Below, piece after piece: positions 1 to 8,320 of a stretch of 17,523 bases of DNA; position 1 is the first letter of the stretch; each line of letters opens with the position of its first letter. The notes under the pieces are model-generated. The model was not told the DNA's origin. It made no database searches and saw nothing but the letters and a program-made list of their open reading frames with translations. The translations under genes were made by a program, and so were the position numbers. Location of the stretch: the NCBI GenBank assembly GCA_035942915.1, contig DASZCR010000363.1:1-17523 (forward strand), given 5' to 3'. Source of the DNA: DASZCR01 sp035942915 (lineage in GTDB: Bacteria; Acidobacteriota; Blastocatellia; Pyrinomonadales; Pyrinomonadaceae).

Positions 1-231
1 ATGTTCGGCATCGACGAGTTCACGGCCGTCATCAACCCGCCCGAGGCGGCCATCCTCGCCGTCGGCCAGATGACAGCGAAGCCCGTCGTGCGCGAGGGCG
101 AGGTGACGGTGCGGCAAATCATGCGCGTCACGATGTCGTGCGATCACCGCGTCATCGACGGCGCGACGGGCGCGAAGTTTTTGCAGACCTTCAAGAAGAT
201 TCTTGAGAACCCGATTCTGTTGATGATCTGA
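1..231 (+). CDS. 2-oxo acid dehydrogenase E2 (dihydrolipoyl acyltransferase), C-terminal end only
   Basis: This is the last 76 residues of an E2 acyltransferase, the core of a pyruvate- or 2-oxoglutarate-type dehydrogenase complex that moves an acyl group from lipoyl-lysine to CoA. The catalytic C-terminal domain is recognisable from FGIDEFTAVINPPEAAILAVG and the active-site motif DHRVIDG (His49 and Asp53 of the visible part), followed by the usual short helix and terminal LLMI. The ATG at base 1 is an internal methionine: in this family FGIDEF lies deep in the catalytic domain, so the lipoyl, linker and most catalytic residues are upstream of the window. The fragment cannot show whether the substrate is pyruvate, 2-oxoglutarate or a branched-chain acid. 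It ends in TGA. Confidence 0.93.
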   Translation: MFGIDEFTAVINPPEAAILAVGQMTAKPVVREGEVTVRQIMRVTMSCDHRVIDGATGAKFLQTFKKILENPILLMI

Positions 232-260
232 CGCCTCGCACACACTCACGCCACACAGAG

Positions 261-267
261 AAGGAGG
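261..267 (+). promoter_or_regulatory. Shine-Dalgarno site for the small ORF at 278
   Basis: AAGGAGG lies 10 nt before the ATG at 278. It is one of the best ribosome-binding sites in the window and is the main reason to believe the small low-complexity ORF behind it is translated. Confidence 0.6.
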
Positions 268-277
268 CTCGAAGAAG

Positions 278-502
278 ATGGACGACCAACAGGGAGCGAA
301 CCGGCAGGGCGGCGGGCAAGGCTCGGGGGGCGAGAAGACGGCCTCGAAGGGCATCAACCCCGTGCAGCATTCGGAGCGGGGCTCGTCGCAGAACCCCGTC
401 GTCAATCCCGCGCAGCCATCGGGGACTCGCACACCGGCCGGGACTACCGGGACTCCGGCGGCCGGCGACCCGAGCGGCGGCGGCGTCGGAAATCACGAAT
501 GA
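278..502 (+). CDS. Small Gly/Pro/Ser-rich hypothetical protein
   Basis: This 74-aa hydrophilic protein is dominated by Gly, Gln, Asn, Pro, Ser and Thr, with no hydrophobic segment, cysteines or recognisable domain. It would be intrinsically disordered. A near-consensus ribosome-binding site (AAGGAGG, 10 nt upstream) supports translation from the ATG at 278. It sits 46 nt after the E2 gene and 78 nt before the exporter gene, all on the plus strand, so it could be read from the E2 transcript. I do not recognise a family. The low complexity also leaves open that this is a chance ORF behind a good ribosome-binding site. Confidence 0.5.
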   Translation: MDDQQGANRQGGGQGSGGEKTASKGINPVQHSERGSSQNPVVNPAQPSGTRTPAGTTGTPAAGDPSGGGVGNHE

Positions 503-580
503 GGTCGCGGCGGGCGACCGAACGCCGCCCGCGACCTCGCGGCGCATGAACGGACGAACTGACGAAAGGCCGCAGGCCCG

Positions 581-1528
581 ATGAACTTACACGCCCCGGC
601 CGGGGGCGCGGGCCTGCGGCCGCACCTCGCGCTCGTCGCCGTGCAGTTGATGTTCGGGACGTGGCCTATCGTCGGCAAGATTGCCCTGCGCGCGCTGCCG
701 AGCACGGGTCTCGTCGCCTTACGCATCGGGGGCGCGACCGTCGCCTTCGCCCTCCTGCGCCGCTTCACCGCACACGTCCCCGTCACGCGTCGCAGCGACT
801 ACGCGCGCTTCGCCCTCTACAGCCTGCTCGGCGTCGTTCTCAATCAATTCCTCTTTACCAAAGGGCTTGCGCATTCCACCGTCATCAATGCCACGCTTCT
901 CGGCACGTGCATCCCGGTCTTCGCGCTGCTGGCGAGCGTGCTTCTCGGAACAGAGAAGTTCTCGCGCCGGAAGGCTATCGGGACGTTTATCGCAGCCTGC
1001 GGCGTCGTCTATCTCGTTGACCCGTTTCGCGCGGAGTTCTCCGGCGAGAAGACGTTCGGCAACATCCTGCTGATTGCCAACACGGTAGCCTACGGCGCAT
1101 ACATCGCGCTCTCGCAGGAGATGTTCCGGCGCTATGGTGCGCTCACGGTTATCACTTGGGTTTTCGCTATCGGCAGCATCGTCTCCGTCCCCTTCGGCGG
1201 GTACTTTCTGGCACAGACGCCGCTCGAAAATCTCAACTGGCAGGTCTGGCTCTCAGTCCTCTACATCATCGTCGTGCCAACGGTCGGCGCTTACTATCTC
1301 AACGCGTGGGCGCTCGAACGCGTCGCGCCGAGCACGGTTGCCGTCTACATTTATCTCCAACCGCTCATCGCCTTCGCCATCGCCCCACTCGTCCTCGGCT
1401 CAGAGGAGAGTTGGAGCGCGCGGACAGGCGTCGCGGCGCTGCTCATCTTCGCGGGCGTCGCCATCGTCACGATGAGAACGCGCGTCATGCGAGACGTGTC
1501 GGAGCACCCGGACGCGCTCGGCCATTGA
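581..1528 (+). CDS. EamA/DMT-superfamily transporter
   Basis: This 315-aa integral membrane protein has about ten hydrophobic helices arranged as two EamA repeats of roughly five helices each, the hallmark of the 10-TMS drug/metabolite exporter family. Visible landmarks are the first helix with QLMFGTWPIVGK (about residues 24-35), the A-L-R-I-G stretch ending helix 2, and the second repeat starting near residue 160 (NILLIANTVAYGAYIALSQ). The second repeat contains the LQPLIAFAIAPLVLGE-type helix typical of the family. The length is normal. The family exports amino acids, metabolites or drugs. The substrate cannot be read from sequence and nothing nearby suggests one. No strong ribosome-binding site precedes the ATG. 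Confidence 0.88.
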   Translation: MNLHAPAGGAGLRPHLALVAVQLMFGTWPIVGKIALRALPSTGLVALRIGGATVAFALLRRFTAHVPVTRRSDYARFALYSLLGVVLNQFLFTKGLAHSTVINATLLGTCIPVFALLASVLLGTEKFSRRKAIGTFIAACGVVYLVDPFRAEFSGEKTFGNILLIANTVAYGAYIALSQEMFRRYGALTVITWVFAIGSIVSVPFGGYFLAQTPLENLNWQVWLSVLYIIVVPTVGAYYLNAWALERVAPSTVAVYIYLQPLIAFAIAPLVLGSEESWSARTGVAALLIFAGVAIVTMRTRVMRDVSEHPDALGH

Positions 1529-1583
1529 GGACGGGTCGCGTGGGCGGGCTGTCAACGCAACAGTTCACTGTGTTTTAATTTCC

Positions 1584-2537
1584 ATGATGGACGCCGCACA
1601 GACAGCAGCAGAAGCGAAGGCGCAATCGGCGCACGCCGAAGACGCACGCGCTAAACATACGGCGGCCGGGCTTTCGATTACGGCAGCGGCTTTCCTCGTC
1701 GCGCTCAAGACGGCGGCCGGGCTGTTGACCGGCTCGATTAGCATCTGGGCTTCCCTGCTCGACTCGGCGATGGACATCTTCGCCTCGACCATCAACTTCC
1801 TCGCCGTCCGCGCCGCCTCGCGTCCGCCCGACGAAGACCACGCCTACGGTCATGGCAAGGCCGAATCACTCGCCGGACTCTTTCAGGCGCTCGTTATCAC
1901 CGTGTCGGGCGCTTACCTCATCTATCAGGCCGTGATGCGTCTGTCCGCGCCTCCCGTCATCGGTCACGAGTGGGTCGGACTGACCGCGATGCTCATCTCG
2001 TCGCTCGTCAGCATCGCGCTCGTCGCGCGCCTGCGCCGCGTGGCGCGCAAGACCGATTCACCGGCTCTACGCGCCGACGCCGTCCACTACGCGTCGGACG
2101 TGTACACGAACGCCGCGGCTCTGTTGGCGGTCGCCGTCGTCGCGTTGACCGGATGGCAACGCGCAGACCCCGTGCTCTCGCTCGCCATCTCGGCCTACAT
2201 TCTCTGGTCTGCCGTCGGCGTCGGACACGAAGCGATAGACGTGTTGATGGACAGGAGATTACCGGCGGAGGTTGACGAGCAGATAGCGGCCGTCGTGGCG
2301 AGCTTTCGTGAAGAGGGCGTGATGGGCTTTCACGACCTCAGAACGCGTCGCTCAGGCGCGCTCAAGTTTATCGACCTGCATCTGGAAGTGCGACGCGAAC
2401 AGAGTCTTGAAGAGGCGCACGCACTGACGGTCAAAGTGCTGCGCGCCATCGAGCGCGAGATACCCCGCTCGCGCGTGCAGATTCACACAGACCCGGCCGA
2501 CGACAGCGCACAAGCCGCCGCGCGCCGCCGCAACTAA
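1584..2537 (+). CDS. Cation diffusion facilitator (CDF) family metal transporter
   Basis: This 317-aa CDF efflux protein would export Zn2+, Fe2+, Mn2+ or a similar divalent cation in exchange for protons. The intramembrane metal site is complete: LLDSAMD in TM2 gives Asp60 and Asp64, and VHYASDVYTN in TM5 gives His168 and Asp172. These are the four positions that form the DD-HD zinc site of YiiP/FieF. The HAYGHGKAE motif between TM2 and TM3 (residues 86-94) is also present. A cytoplasmic C-terminal domain follows from about residue 215, ending in RVQIHTDP with a His at the usual binuclear-site position. Two ATG codons are adjacent (1584, 1587) and no ribosome-binding site is visible. The last ~10 residues are a polar tail. 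Confidence 0.93.
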   Translation: MMDAAQTAAEAKAQSAHAEDARAKHTAAGLSITAAAFLVALKTAAGLLTGSISIWASLLDSAMDIFASTINFLAVRAASRPPDEDHAYGHGKAESLAGLFQALVITVSGAYLIYQAVMRLSAPPVIGHEWVGLTAMLISSLVSIALVARLRRVARKTDSPALRADAVHYASDVYTNAAALLAVAVVALTGWQRADPVLSLAISAYILWSAVGVGHEAIDVLMDRRLPAEVDEQIAAVVASFREEGVMGFHDLRTRRSGALKFIDLHLEVRREQSLEEAHALTVKVLRAIEREIPRSRVQIHTDPADDSAQAAARRRN

Positions 2538-2548
2538 AGAACAGTTTT

Positions 2549-5167
2549 TCAGGCTCTCTTGAAGGCTTTGACGTTCGGCGCGGTTGTCGTCTCAACCATC
2601 CTGCGTAACTCGAAAAGCTTCATCAACGCTTCGACTGGCGAGAGCGCGTCGGGGTCGATTTCCAACAGCGCACGCACGAGCGGCGCGTCTTCGCTTTGTG
2701 CCGAAGGCGCGTTCAGACGCGCGGCGAACTGGCGTTCTTCCTCCTCTGTCATCGCGCTTCCCGCTTCCCCTCCCTCGTACTCGCGCAACAACTCCTCCGC
2801 GCGTCGCACCACCGGGCGCGGCAGCCCCGCGAGCTTTGCGGCGTAGACGCCGTAGCTGCGTTCGGCGACGCCCGCCGCGACGCTGTAGAGAAAGACCAAC
2901 TCGCCATCCTCTTCGGCAATCTCGACGTGCAGATTCTTCAGGCGCGGCAGCAGCGCGGAGAGTTCCGTCAACTCGTGATAGTGCGTGGCGAAGAGCGTGC
3001 GCGAGCGTAGTTGGGGGTGGTTGTGGACGTATTCGAGGACGGCGCGGGCAACGGCCAGACCGTCGTAAGTTGAAGTGCCGCGTCCCAGTTCGTCAAGCAG
3101 GACGAGCGAGCGCGGTGTCGCGTGGTGAAGGATGTGTGCCGTCTCGACCATCTCGGTCATGAAAGTCGATTCGCCGCTGCCGAGCCGGTCGTAGAGTCCG
3201 ATGCGCGTGTAGATGCGGTCTGTCAGACCGACGGTCGCTTCCTGTGCAGGCACGAACGAGCCGACCTGCGCCAGCAGCACAATCAGCGCCGTCTGTCGCA
3301 AGTAGGTTGACTTGCCAGACATGTTCGGCCCCGTAATCAGCGCGATTTCGGGCGCGTCGCCGCCGAGTTCCGCATCATTGGCGACGAAGCTTTCATCCTC
3401 GAAGCTTCTTTCCAGCACGGGATGACGCCCGGCCTTGATACGCAGCACGGCATCGTCCGAGACCTCCGGTCGGACGTAGTTCCAGCGCGCGGCGTTGTGC
3501 GCGAAGGCGACCAGCACGTCGAGTTGCGCGACCGTCGCGGCGGCGGCCAGAATCTCGTCGCGTCTTTTCCCGACATCCGCGCAGACACGCCTGAAGAGGC
3601 TCATCTCCAACTCGGAGACGCGCTCCTGCGCGTTCAGGACGAGCGTCTCATACTCCTTCAATTCAAGCGTGATGAAACGTTCGCCCTGCGCAAGCGTCTG
3701 TTTGCGCGTGTAGTCCGCAGGCACGAGATGCAGGTTCGGGCGCGTCACCTCGATGAAGTAGCCGAAGACCTTGTTGTAGCCGACGCGCAGGCTCTTGATG
3801 CCCGTGCGCGCACGCTCGCGCTGCTCCATCTCGGCCAGAAAGGTCTTGCCGTCGCGCAAGATGGTGCGCAGCGAATCCAGCTCTTCGGAAAAGCCGTCGC
3901 GGATGATGCCGACACTTTCCGAGCGCGTCGAGGGCGCGTCGTTGACGGCGGAGCGGATAAGCGCGAGCGCGGCATCACAGACGGGCAGCGCCGCAAGCGT
4001 CGCGCCGAAGCGCCGCGCGTCTCTTTGCAGCACGGCGCGGACACGCGGAATCGCTTCGAGACTCTGCGCGAGCGCGAGCATCTCCGAAGGCGTGACGAGT
4101 CCTGCGCGCGCACGCGCGGGCAGGCGTTCGAGGTCGTGGACGGTTTCGAGCGCGGCCGACTACTCTGCGCGCGCGTCCGCGTGTGCGACGAACCACGCCA
4201 CCTGTTCCTGTCGTCTCGCAATCTCGGCCGCGTCGAGCAAAGGCTGGCGAAGCCAACGCCGGAGGAGCCTGCCTCCCATCGCCGTGCGTGTCTCGTCGAG
4301 CGCCGCGAGCAGCGACGGCGCACCCGACGCGCTCTCGAAGATTTCGAGACTGCGCACGGTCTGCTCGTCGAGCAGCATGTAAGTCTCTGCGTGATAACTC
4401 GTCAGGCGCGTCAGTTGGTCTGCGGCGGCCGTCTGCGTCTCGCGCAAATATGAGACGAGTGCTCCGGCGGCGGCCGTCGCCAGCGGCCAACGCTGTAGGC
4501 CGAAGGGCGCCAGCGTGCGCGCGCTGAAATGTTTAAGCAGCGCCGCCTTCGCCTTCGCAGGCTCGAAGTCTGCATCGGGGCGGCGGGTGATGAAGCCGGG
4601 CAGGTCGTTCTCCTGTGTGCGGAGAGTTTGCGCCACGAGCAGTTCCGAAGGGGCGACGCGCTGAAGTTCAGGCAGCGCATCTTCAAACGCCAACTCGGTA
4701 GCGGCGAAGTCGCCCGTCGTCACGTCGGCGTAGGCGATGCCTGCACGACGGCCGTCGGTTGCGTAAGCGGCGAGATAGTTATTGACCTTGCTTTGGAGCA
4801 GCCCCGGTTCGAGGACTGTGCCGGGCGTCACGACGCGCACCACATCGCGCTCGATGAGCGAGCGACCGGCCGCGCCTTTGACGGGCGCGCTCGTCAGTTG
4901 TTCGCAAATGGCGACGCGATGACCGCGCGAGATGAGCGTCGAGAGATGGCGTTCGAGACTGTGGTATGGGACACCGGCGAGAGGCACGCGGACGTTGCGC
5001 CCCATCGGCTTCGACGTGAGCACGATGTCGAGTTCGCGCGCGATAAGACGCGCGTCGTCGTCAAACGCCTCGTAGAAGTCGCCGATGCGAAAGAGCAGGA
5101 TGGCGTCCGGGTGGCGACGCTTGATGTCGAGATACTGTTTGCGTAGCGGAGGCGTCGGGTTCGTCAT
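2549..5167 (-). pseudogene. mutS: mutS, DNA mismatch-repair ATPase, interrupted by one in-frame TAG
   Basis: MutS binds mismatches and small loops and recruits the repair machinery. Codons 1-335 (5167-4163) encode the mismatch-binding N-terminus with GDFYEAF (Phe31 and Glu33 of the F-x-E motif) and the connector. Codon 336 (4162-4160) is TAG. Reading on in the same frame gives lever/clamp sequence (VHDLERL), then from Met363 the clamp, Walker A GPNMSGKST (613-621), Walker B DELGRGTS (692-699) and ATHYHEL. The frame totals 872 codons before the terminal TGA, the usual MutS length, with no frameshift and no missing block. As written, the product stops before the ATPase. TAG ends three other genes here normally, so general recoding is unlikely. 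A recent nonsense mutation or a base-call error is most plausible. The start overlaps the upstream nuclease gene by 4 nt. Confidence 0.92.
4160..4162 (-). other. Premature in-frame amber codon inside mutS
   Basis: The plus-strand bases CTA read TAG on the minus strand at codon 336 of mutS. Homology continues directly on both sides: DARAE before, SAALETVHDLERL after. In typical MutS proteins this position, four residues before the Leu of the xxL-xxV-xDLERL pattern, is usually a hydrophobic residue. TTG (Leu) to TAG, or CAG (Gln) to TAG, would need a single substitution. Confidence 0.9.
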
Positions 5168-5895
5168 CGCTCGAAGATTTGTACGAGGATGTCCTCGACC
5201 GACGTGAGTGCGCGGTGCAGACGCCGGAGTTGCTCGAAGCTGAGGATGGTCGTGACGCGGCCTATCTCATGGAACGCGCCCGTGCGCGCCAGACTCAACT
5301 GCATGTGCGCGCGGTTGGTGTCGCGCTCGCTGTCAACGACGAGAAAGGGGCGGCTGCGCTGTGCATCATAAGCGCGCTTGAGTTTGGCGAGCGCCGCGTC
5401 GATGTTGCCCTTGTGCTGCACCTCGAAGACGTGGCTCAGACGCGGGCTTGTCTCGCCTTCGCGCCAGACCACGTCGTAGTAGTCGAACTCCGTCTGCGCG
5501 TGATGGCCGAGGACGCGGCCGACCTCGCAGAGCATTTGCTGTACGTCGCTGTGAGAGAGGGGCGCTGGTGCAGACGACTGTCGCGCCGTCTCGTCGGGCA
5601 TGGAGAACTGCAACTGCTCGTCTGCGACGCGGCGTCGGCCCTGCGCGGTAATCGTCCAGCGGCCACGCAGACGTTCTATCTGACGCTTCTCGTCAAGTTC
5701 GCGTCCGGCGCGTTGCACGAGCCTGCGCCACTGGCTGCGATGGCCGTTGCTGATGGCGCGCACGTCGCTCTCATCGAGTTGCGGGAAGTAGGCGACAAGC
5801 CGCTCGTAGAGAAAGCGCACGTCTTCGACGCCGCCGGTGGCAGCCAGTTCCTGAAGCACGGGGAGTTCGAGGCGTTCTACGCCGGGATATGCCAT
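5164..5895 (-). CDS. Winged-helix (Mrr_N-like) plus PD-(D/E)XK-like nuclease, coupled to mutS
   Basis: This is a 243-aa soluble protein. Residues about 8-92 resemble the Mrr N-terminal winged helix, a DNA-binding module: LPVLQELA, then a helix pair, then a wing with WTITAQGRR. After a linker, residues about 115-195 look like a PD-(D/E)XK core: a helix, DYYDVVW with Asp141, then FEVQHKG with Glu158, Gln160 and Lys162, an amphipathic helix, and a strand FLVVDSE. Its stop overlaps the mutS start as ATGA, so translation is probably coupled and a role near mismatch repair or DNA processing is inferred. I chose the ATG at 5895 because homologous-looking sequence starts there. An in-frame ATG at 5982 would add 29 residues of unlike composition. 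No ribosome-binding site is clear for either start. The nuclease call rests on motif pattern only. Confidence 0.72.
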   Translation of the reverse strand: MAYPGVERLELPVLQELAATGGVEDVRFLYERLVAYFPQLDESDVRAISNGHRSQWRRLVQRAGRELDEKRQIERLRGRWTITAQGRRRVADEQLQFSMPDETARQSSAPAPLSHSDVQQMLCEVGRVLGHHAQTEFDYYDVVWREGETSPRLSHVFEVQHKGNIDAALAKLKRAYDAQRSRPFLVVDSERDTNRAHMQLSLARTGAFHEIGRVTTILSFEQLRRLHRALTSVEDILVQIFER

Positions 5896-6068
5896 CGCGC
5901 TGAAAAACCGTCTGGGTGGTAAGGATTTTCGCGGCGGAAACCCATGTTCCCGCGCAGACAAAGGCATAGCTGACATCAGCAAAGTTACAGGAGAAACGCG
6001 CCCGCAAGCAAGCGTGCAGCAGCCGCCGCAAGATTCGCCTAAACTAAAATTCTTCGACGCTCAAAGGA

Positions 6069-6107
6069 AGAAGGCAGACGGACTCGCTCAGCGTCCGTCT
6101 GCCTTCT
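6069..6107 (-). terminator. Strong hairpin terminator after ftsH
   Basis: This is a perfect 15-bp stem (6069-6083 with 6093-6107) around a 9-nt loop, starting 26 nt beyond the ftsH stop. On the minus strand the stem is followed by TTCCTTT rather than a clean T-run, so termination efficiency is uncertain, but position and stem strength fit an intrinsic terminator. Confidence 0.72.
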
Positions 6108-6133
6108 GTTGGCGTTTGATGACCTTACGGTTT

Positions 6134-7930
6134 TTAGGCTGCCGCCGACACGGCGCGTTCGATGCCGAAGCAGGCGTGAATCTCTTCCGCGTCGAGCGTG
6201 TCGCGCTCCATCAACCCTGCGACGAGCAGCGCGATTTCTGCGCGGCGAGAATCGACTATCTCGCAGGCGCGCTTCATCTGCGCGTTGATGATGTCGCTCG
6301 TCGCGTGCTCGATGCGGTCGAGTAGAGTCTGGCTGTGGGGGTCTTCGGGCTTGCCGAGGTGAATCGGGCCGAGTGGACTCATGCCGAACTCGGCAACCAT
6401 CTTGCGCGCAATCTCGACGGCGCGCTCGATGTCGTTCGATGCCCCGGCTGTCATCGTGTCGAGCAACAGTTGTTCGGCCGCGCGTCCGCCCAGCAGCATC
6501 GCAATCTGGTCTTCGAGATACTCGCGTTTCTTCATCAGGCGGTCGCGTTCCGGCAGCGATTGGGTGACGCCGAGCGCACGCCCGCGCGGCAGAATCGAGA
6601 CCTTGTGGACGGGGTCTGCATTCTTCACGTCGAGGCCGACGGCGACGTGGCCTGCCTCGTGCACGGCCGTCGCGTAACGCTCATCTTCGTCCATCATAAA
6701 GCCGTGACGCTCGACGCCCATCAGGATTTTGTCGCGCGCGTATTCGATGTGGGGGCGGCCGACGGCCTGCGAACCGTCGCGCGTGGCGGCGATGGTCGCC
6801 TCGTTCAAGAGGTTGGCGAGGTCTGCGCCCGAAAAGCCCGGCGTGCCGCGCGCAATCCACGTTAGTTCCAGTCCCTCTTCGAGTTTCACCTTGCGCGCAT
6901 GGACGCGGAGAATCTGCTCGCGCCCGCGCAGGTCTGCGAGGTTGACCGTAATCTCCCGGTCGAAGCGACCGGGACGCGTCAAAGCCTGGTCGAGAATGTC
7001 TGGACGGTTGGTCGAGGCGATAACGACGACGCCCGTTAGCTGGTCGAAGCCGTCCATCTCGATGAGCAACTGATTGAGCGTCTGGTCTTGGTCGGCTGAG
7101 GCCGAGTCCGCGCCGCGACCGCGACGACGGCCGAGAGCATCAATCTCGTCAATGAAGACGACGCAGGGCGCGAGTTTGCGCGCGCGTGCAAAGAGGCGAC
7201 GCACGCGAGCCGCGCCGAGACCGGCAAATTTTTCCTGAAAGCTTGAGCCGGAGACCGACAGGAAAGGCACTTTGGCCTCGTTGGCGGCGGCGCGTGCCAA
7301 AAGCGTCTTACCCGTGCCCGGAGGGCCGGAGAGCAGTATGCCGCGCGGGGCACGCCCGCCGAGGCGTCCGAAGGTTTCCGGGTTGCGCAGGAAATCAATC
7401 GTCTCGGCCAACTCAGACTTCGCCTCATCGACACCGGCCACGTCGTCGAAGTTCACGCGACCCGCGCCGCTCGCATCCGACGGCTGAAAGTCGCCGTGCC
7501 CGCCCATGTTGGCGTAGACGCGCCAGCCAATCATGCCGAGCGCGAGCAGGGTGATGAAAGGCAGCGCCCAGTTGAAGGCGGTTGCCAGCGCGCCCGGCTG
7601 CATCGAGGCATACTCGACGGGGACGTTATGTTTGGCGAAGGTGGTGGCAATCTCCTGTCCCGCCGCCTGATTGGCAACAGCCTGCGCCAGCGTCCCGTCG
7701 GCCTGTACGACCGTGACCAACTCGCCTTCAATCTTGACGGACTTGACCGTCGAAGACGAGGCCAGCGCGGTCAACTCTGTATAGTTGATGTTGCGGACGA
7801 CGGGCGGCGGCGCGGCTTTGAAAATCTCGAAGCCGACGCCGACGAGCAGGATGAGAATCAGCAATGCGGCGGCGGCGAAGGTGGCCGCCGACGCCTTCTG
7901 CGTGCGGGGGATTAAGCGTGAAAACGGCAT
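6134..7930 (-). CDS. ftsH: ATP-dependent zinc metalloprotease FtsH
   Basis: This 598-aa membrane-anchored AAA+ protease degrades misfolded or short-lived membrane and cytoplasmic proteins. Residues 20-35 form TM1, a periplasmic domain follows, and TM2 is near 120-135. The AAA module has Walker A GPPGTGKT (202-209), Walker B FIDEID (Asp261, Glu262) and arginine fingers in RPGRFDRE (Arg319, Arg322). The protease domain has the zinc motif HEAGH (424-428), with the third ligand likely Asp500 in SNDIERA. The ATG at 7930 is chosen because AGGAGA lies 9 nt upstream; an in-frame start at 7987 would add 19 basic residues and lacks such a site. The pore-loop segment reads KFAGLG where most FtsH proteins have MFVGVG. 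The C-terminus is short, without a long tail. Confidence 0.96.
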   Translation of the reverse strand: MPFSRLIPRTQKASAATFAAAALLILILLVGVGFEIFKAAPPPVVRNINYTELTALASSSTVKSVKIEGELVTVVQADGTLAQAVANQAAGQEIATTFAKHNVPVEYASMQPGALATAFNWALPFITLLALGMIGWRVYANMGGHGDFQPSDASGAGRVNFDDVAGVDEAKSELAETIDFLRNPETFGRLGGRAPRGILLSGPPGTGKTLLARAAANEAKVPFLSVSGSSFQEKFAGLGAARVRRLFARARKLAPCVVFIDEIDALGRRRGRGADSASADQDQTLNQLLIEMDGFDQLTGVVVIASTNRPDILDQALTRPGRFDREITVNLADLRGREQILRVHARKVKLEEGLELTWIARGTPGFSGADLANLLNEATIAATRDGSQAVGRPHIEYARDKILMGVERHGFMMDEDERYATAVHEAGHVAVGLDVKNADPVHKVSILPRGRALGVTQSLPERDRLMKKREYLEDQIAMLLGGRAAEQLLLDTMTAGASNDIERAVEIARKMVAEFGMSPLGPIHLGKPEDPHSQTLLDRIEHATSDIINAQMKRACEIVDSRRAEIALLVAGLMERDTLDAEEIHACFGIERAVSAAA

Positions 7931-7939
7931 GATAAAAGT

Positions 7940-7945
7940 TCTCCT
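7940..7945 (-). promoter_or_regulatory. Shine-Dalgarno site deciding the ftsH start
   Basis: AGGAGA on the minus strand lies 9 nt before the ATG at 7930. It favours that start over the ATG at 7987 in the same frame. Confidence 0.7.
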
Positions 7946-8320
7946 AAAGCAGCGCGGGCGCGACAGGGTTCGGGGGAACACGCGCACCGTCCACGCTGCC
8001 GTGGGAATTTCAAAACTGCAAAGAAACGGGATTCAGAGGCGTCGCTGAAGCTTCGGACGAAAGACCCGCGCAGACGCTTGCCACCGGCGGGGCTTCTCTT
8101 TCCACTCTGAGGAGGACGCCCGTCAGGCAGGAACTACCACGGACGCATTTTCACTCTACCAGCACGTCGGCTTTCAAGTCCAGCGAAAACAACCGACGCA
8201 TCTGCCTCCACCCCTCCGATGATTCTCGCCGCGCCCCGGTTGCCGCGCCCCGGCCATAACGCGGAAACAATTGTAGAGACAGGGCTTGCCGCAGCCTGCG
8301 GAGTGCTGACAGGCCGTCTG
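7946..8320. other. Intergenic gap between the M14 peptidase gene and ftsH
   Basis: About 390 nt lie between the peptidase stop (8321) and the ftsH start (7930), with both genes on the minus strand. I see no convincing gene, tRNA or strong terminator. It holds a 12-bp direct repeat (8228-8253), and it must contain the ftsH promoter unless ftsH is read from upstream. A minus-strand CTTGAAA (8172-8178) resembles a heat-shock -35 box but has no matching -10 box, and a lone AGCACTC lacks the second half of a CIRCE element. Confidence 0.5.
8228..8253. repeat. 12-bp direct repeat, two copies
   Basis: GCCGCGCCCCGG occurs twice (8228-8239 and 8242-8253), separated by TT, giving a 14-bp period. It lies in the gap upstream of ftsH. 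It could be a protein-binding repeat or simply a slippage product in GC-rich DNA. Confidence 0.6.

Noticed and set aside
1560..1571. Small inverted repeat ACAGT-TC-ACTGT just before the CDF transporter gene
   Set aside because: Only 5 bp arms, no promoter boxes of quality around it; too short to call an operator.
2549..4081. Treating the 3' part of mutS as a separate short MutS-like gene starting at Met363
   Set aside because: The frame is continuous with the N-terminal part, and the 26 codons between the TAG and Met363 still encode MutS sequence (VHDLERL), so this is one interrupted gene.
4160..4162. TAG read as a sense codon through a reassigned genetic code
   Set aside because: Three other genes in the window end naturally with TAG, and no other internal TAG was seen in recognisable genes.
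3422..4453. Long plus-strand ORF (343 codons) opposite mutS
   Set aside because: Antisense shadow of a GC-rich gene; arginine-rich with no recognisable domain, while the minus strand clearly encodes MutS.
5179..5922. Long plus-strand ORF opposite the nuclease gene
   Set aside because: No homology-like pattern; the minus-strand frame has domain motifs and a coupled overlap with mutS.
5969..5980. Inverted repeat GCTGA-CA-TCAGC upstream of the nuclease gene
   Set aside because: Short arms and no recognisable promoter nearby; likely chance.
8172..8178. CTTGAAA on the minus strand as a heat-shock (sigma-32) promoter of ftsH
   Set aside because: No CCCCAT-like -10 element at a suitable distance.
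8301..8309. Half of a CIRCE (HrcA) element, AGCACTC on the minus strand
   Set aside because: The second half, GAGTGCT, is missing at the required 9-nt spacing.
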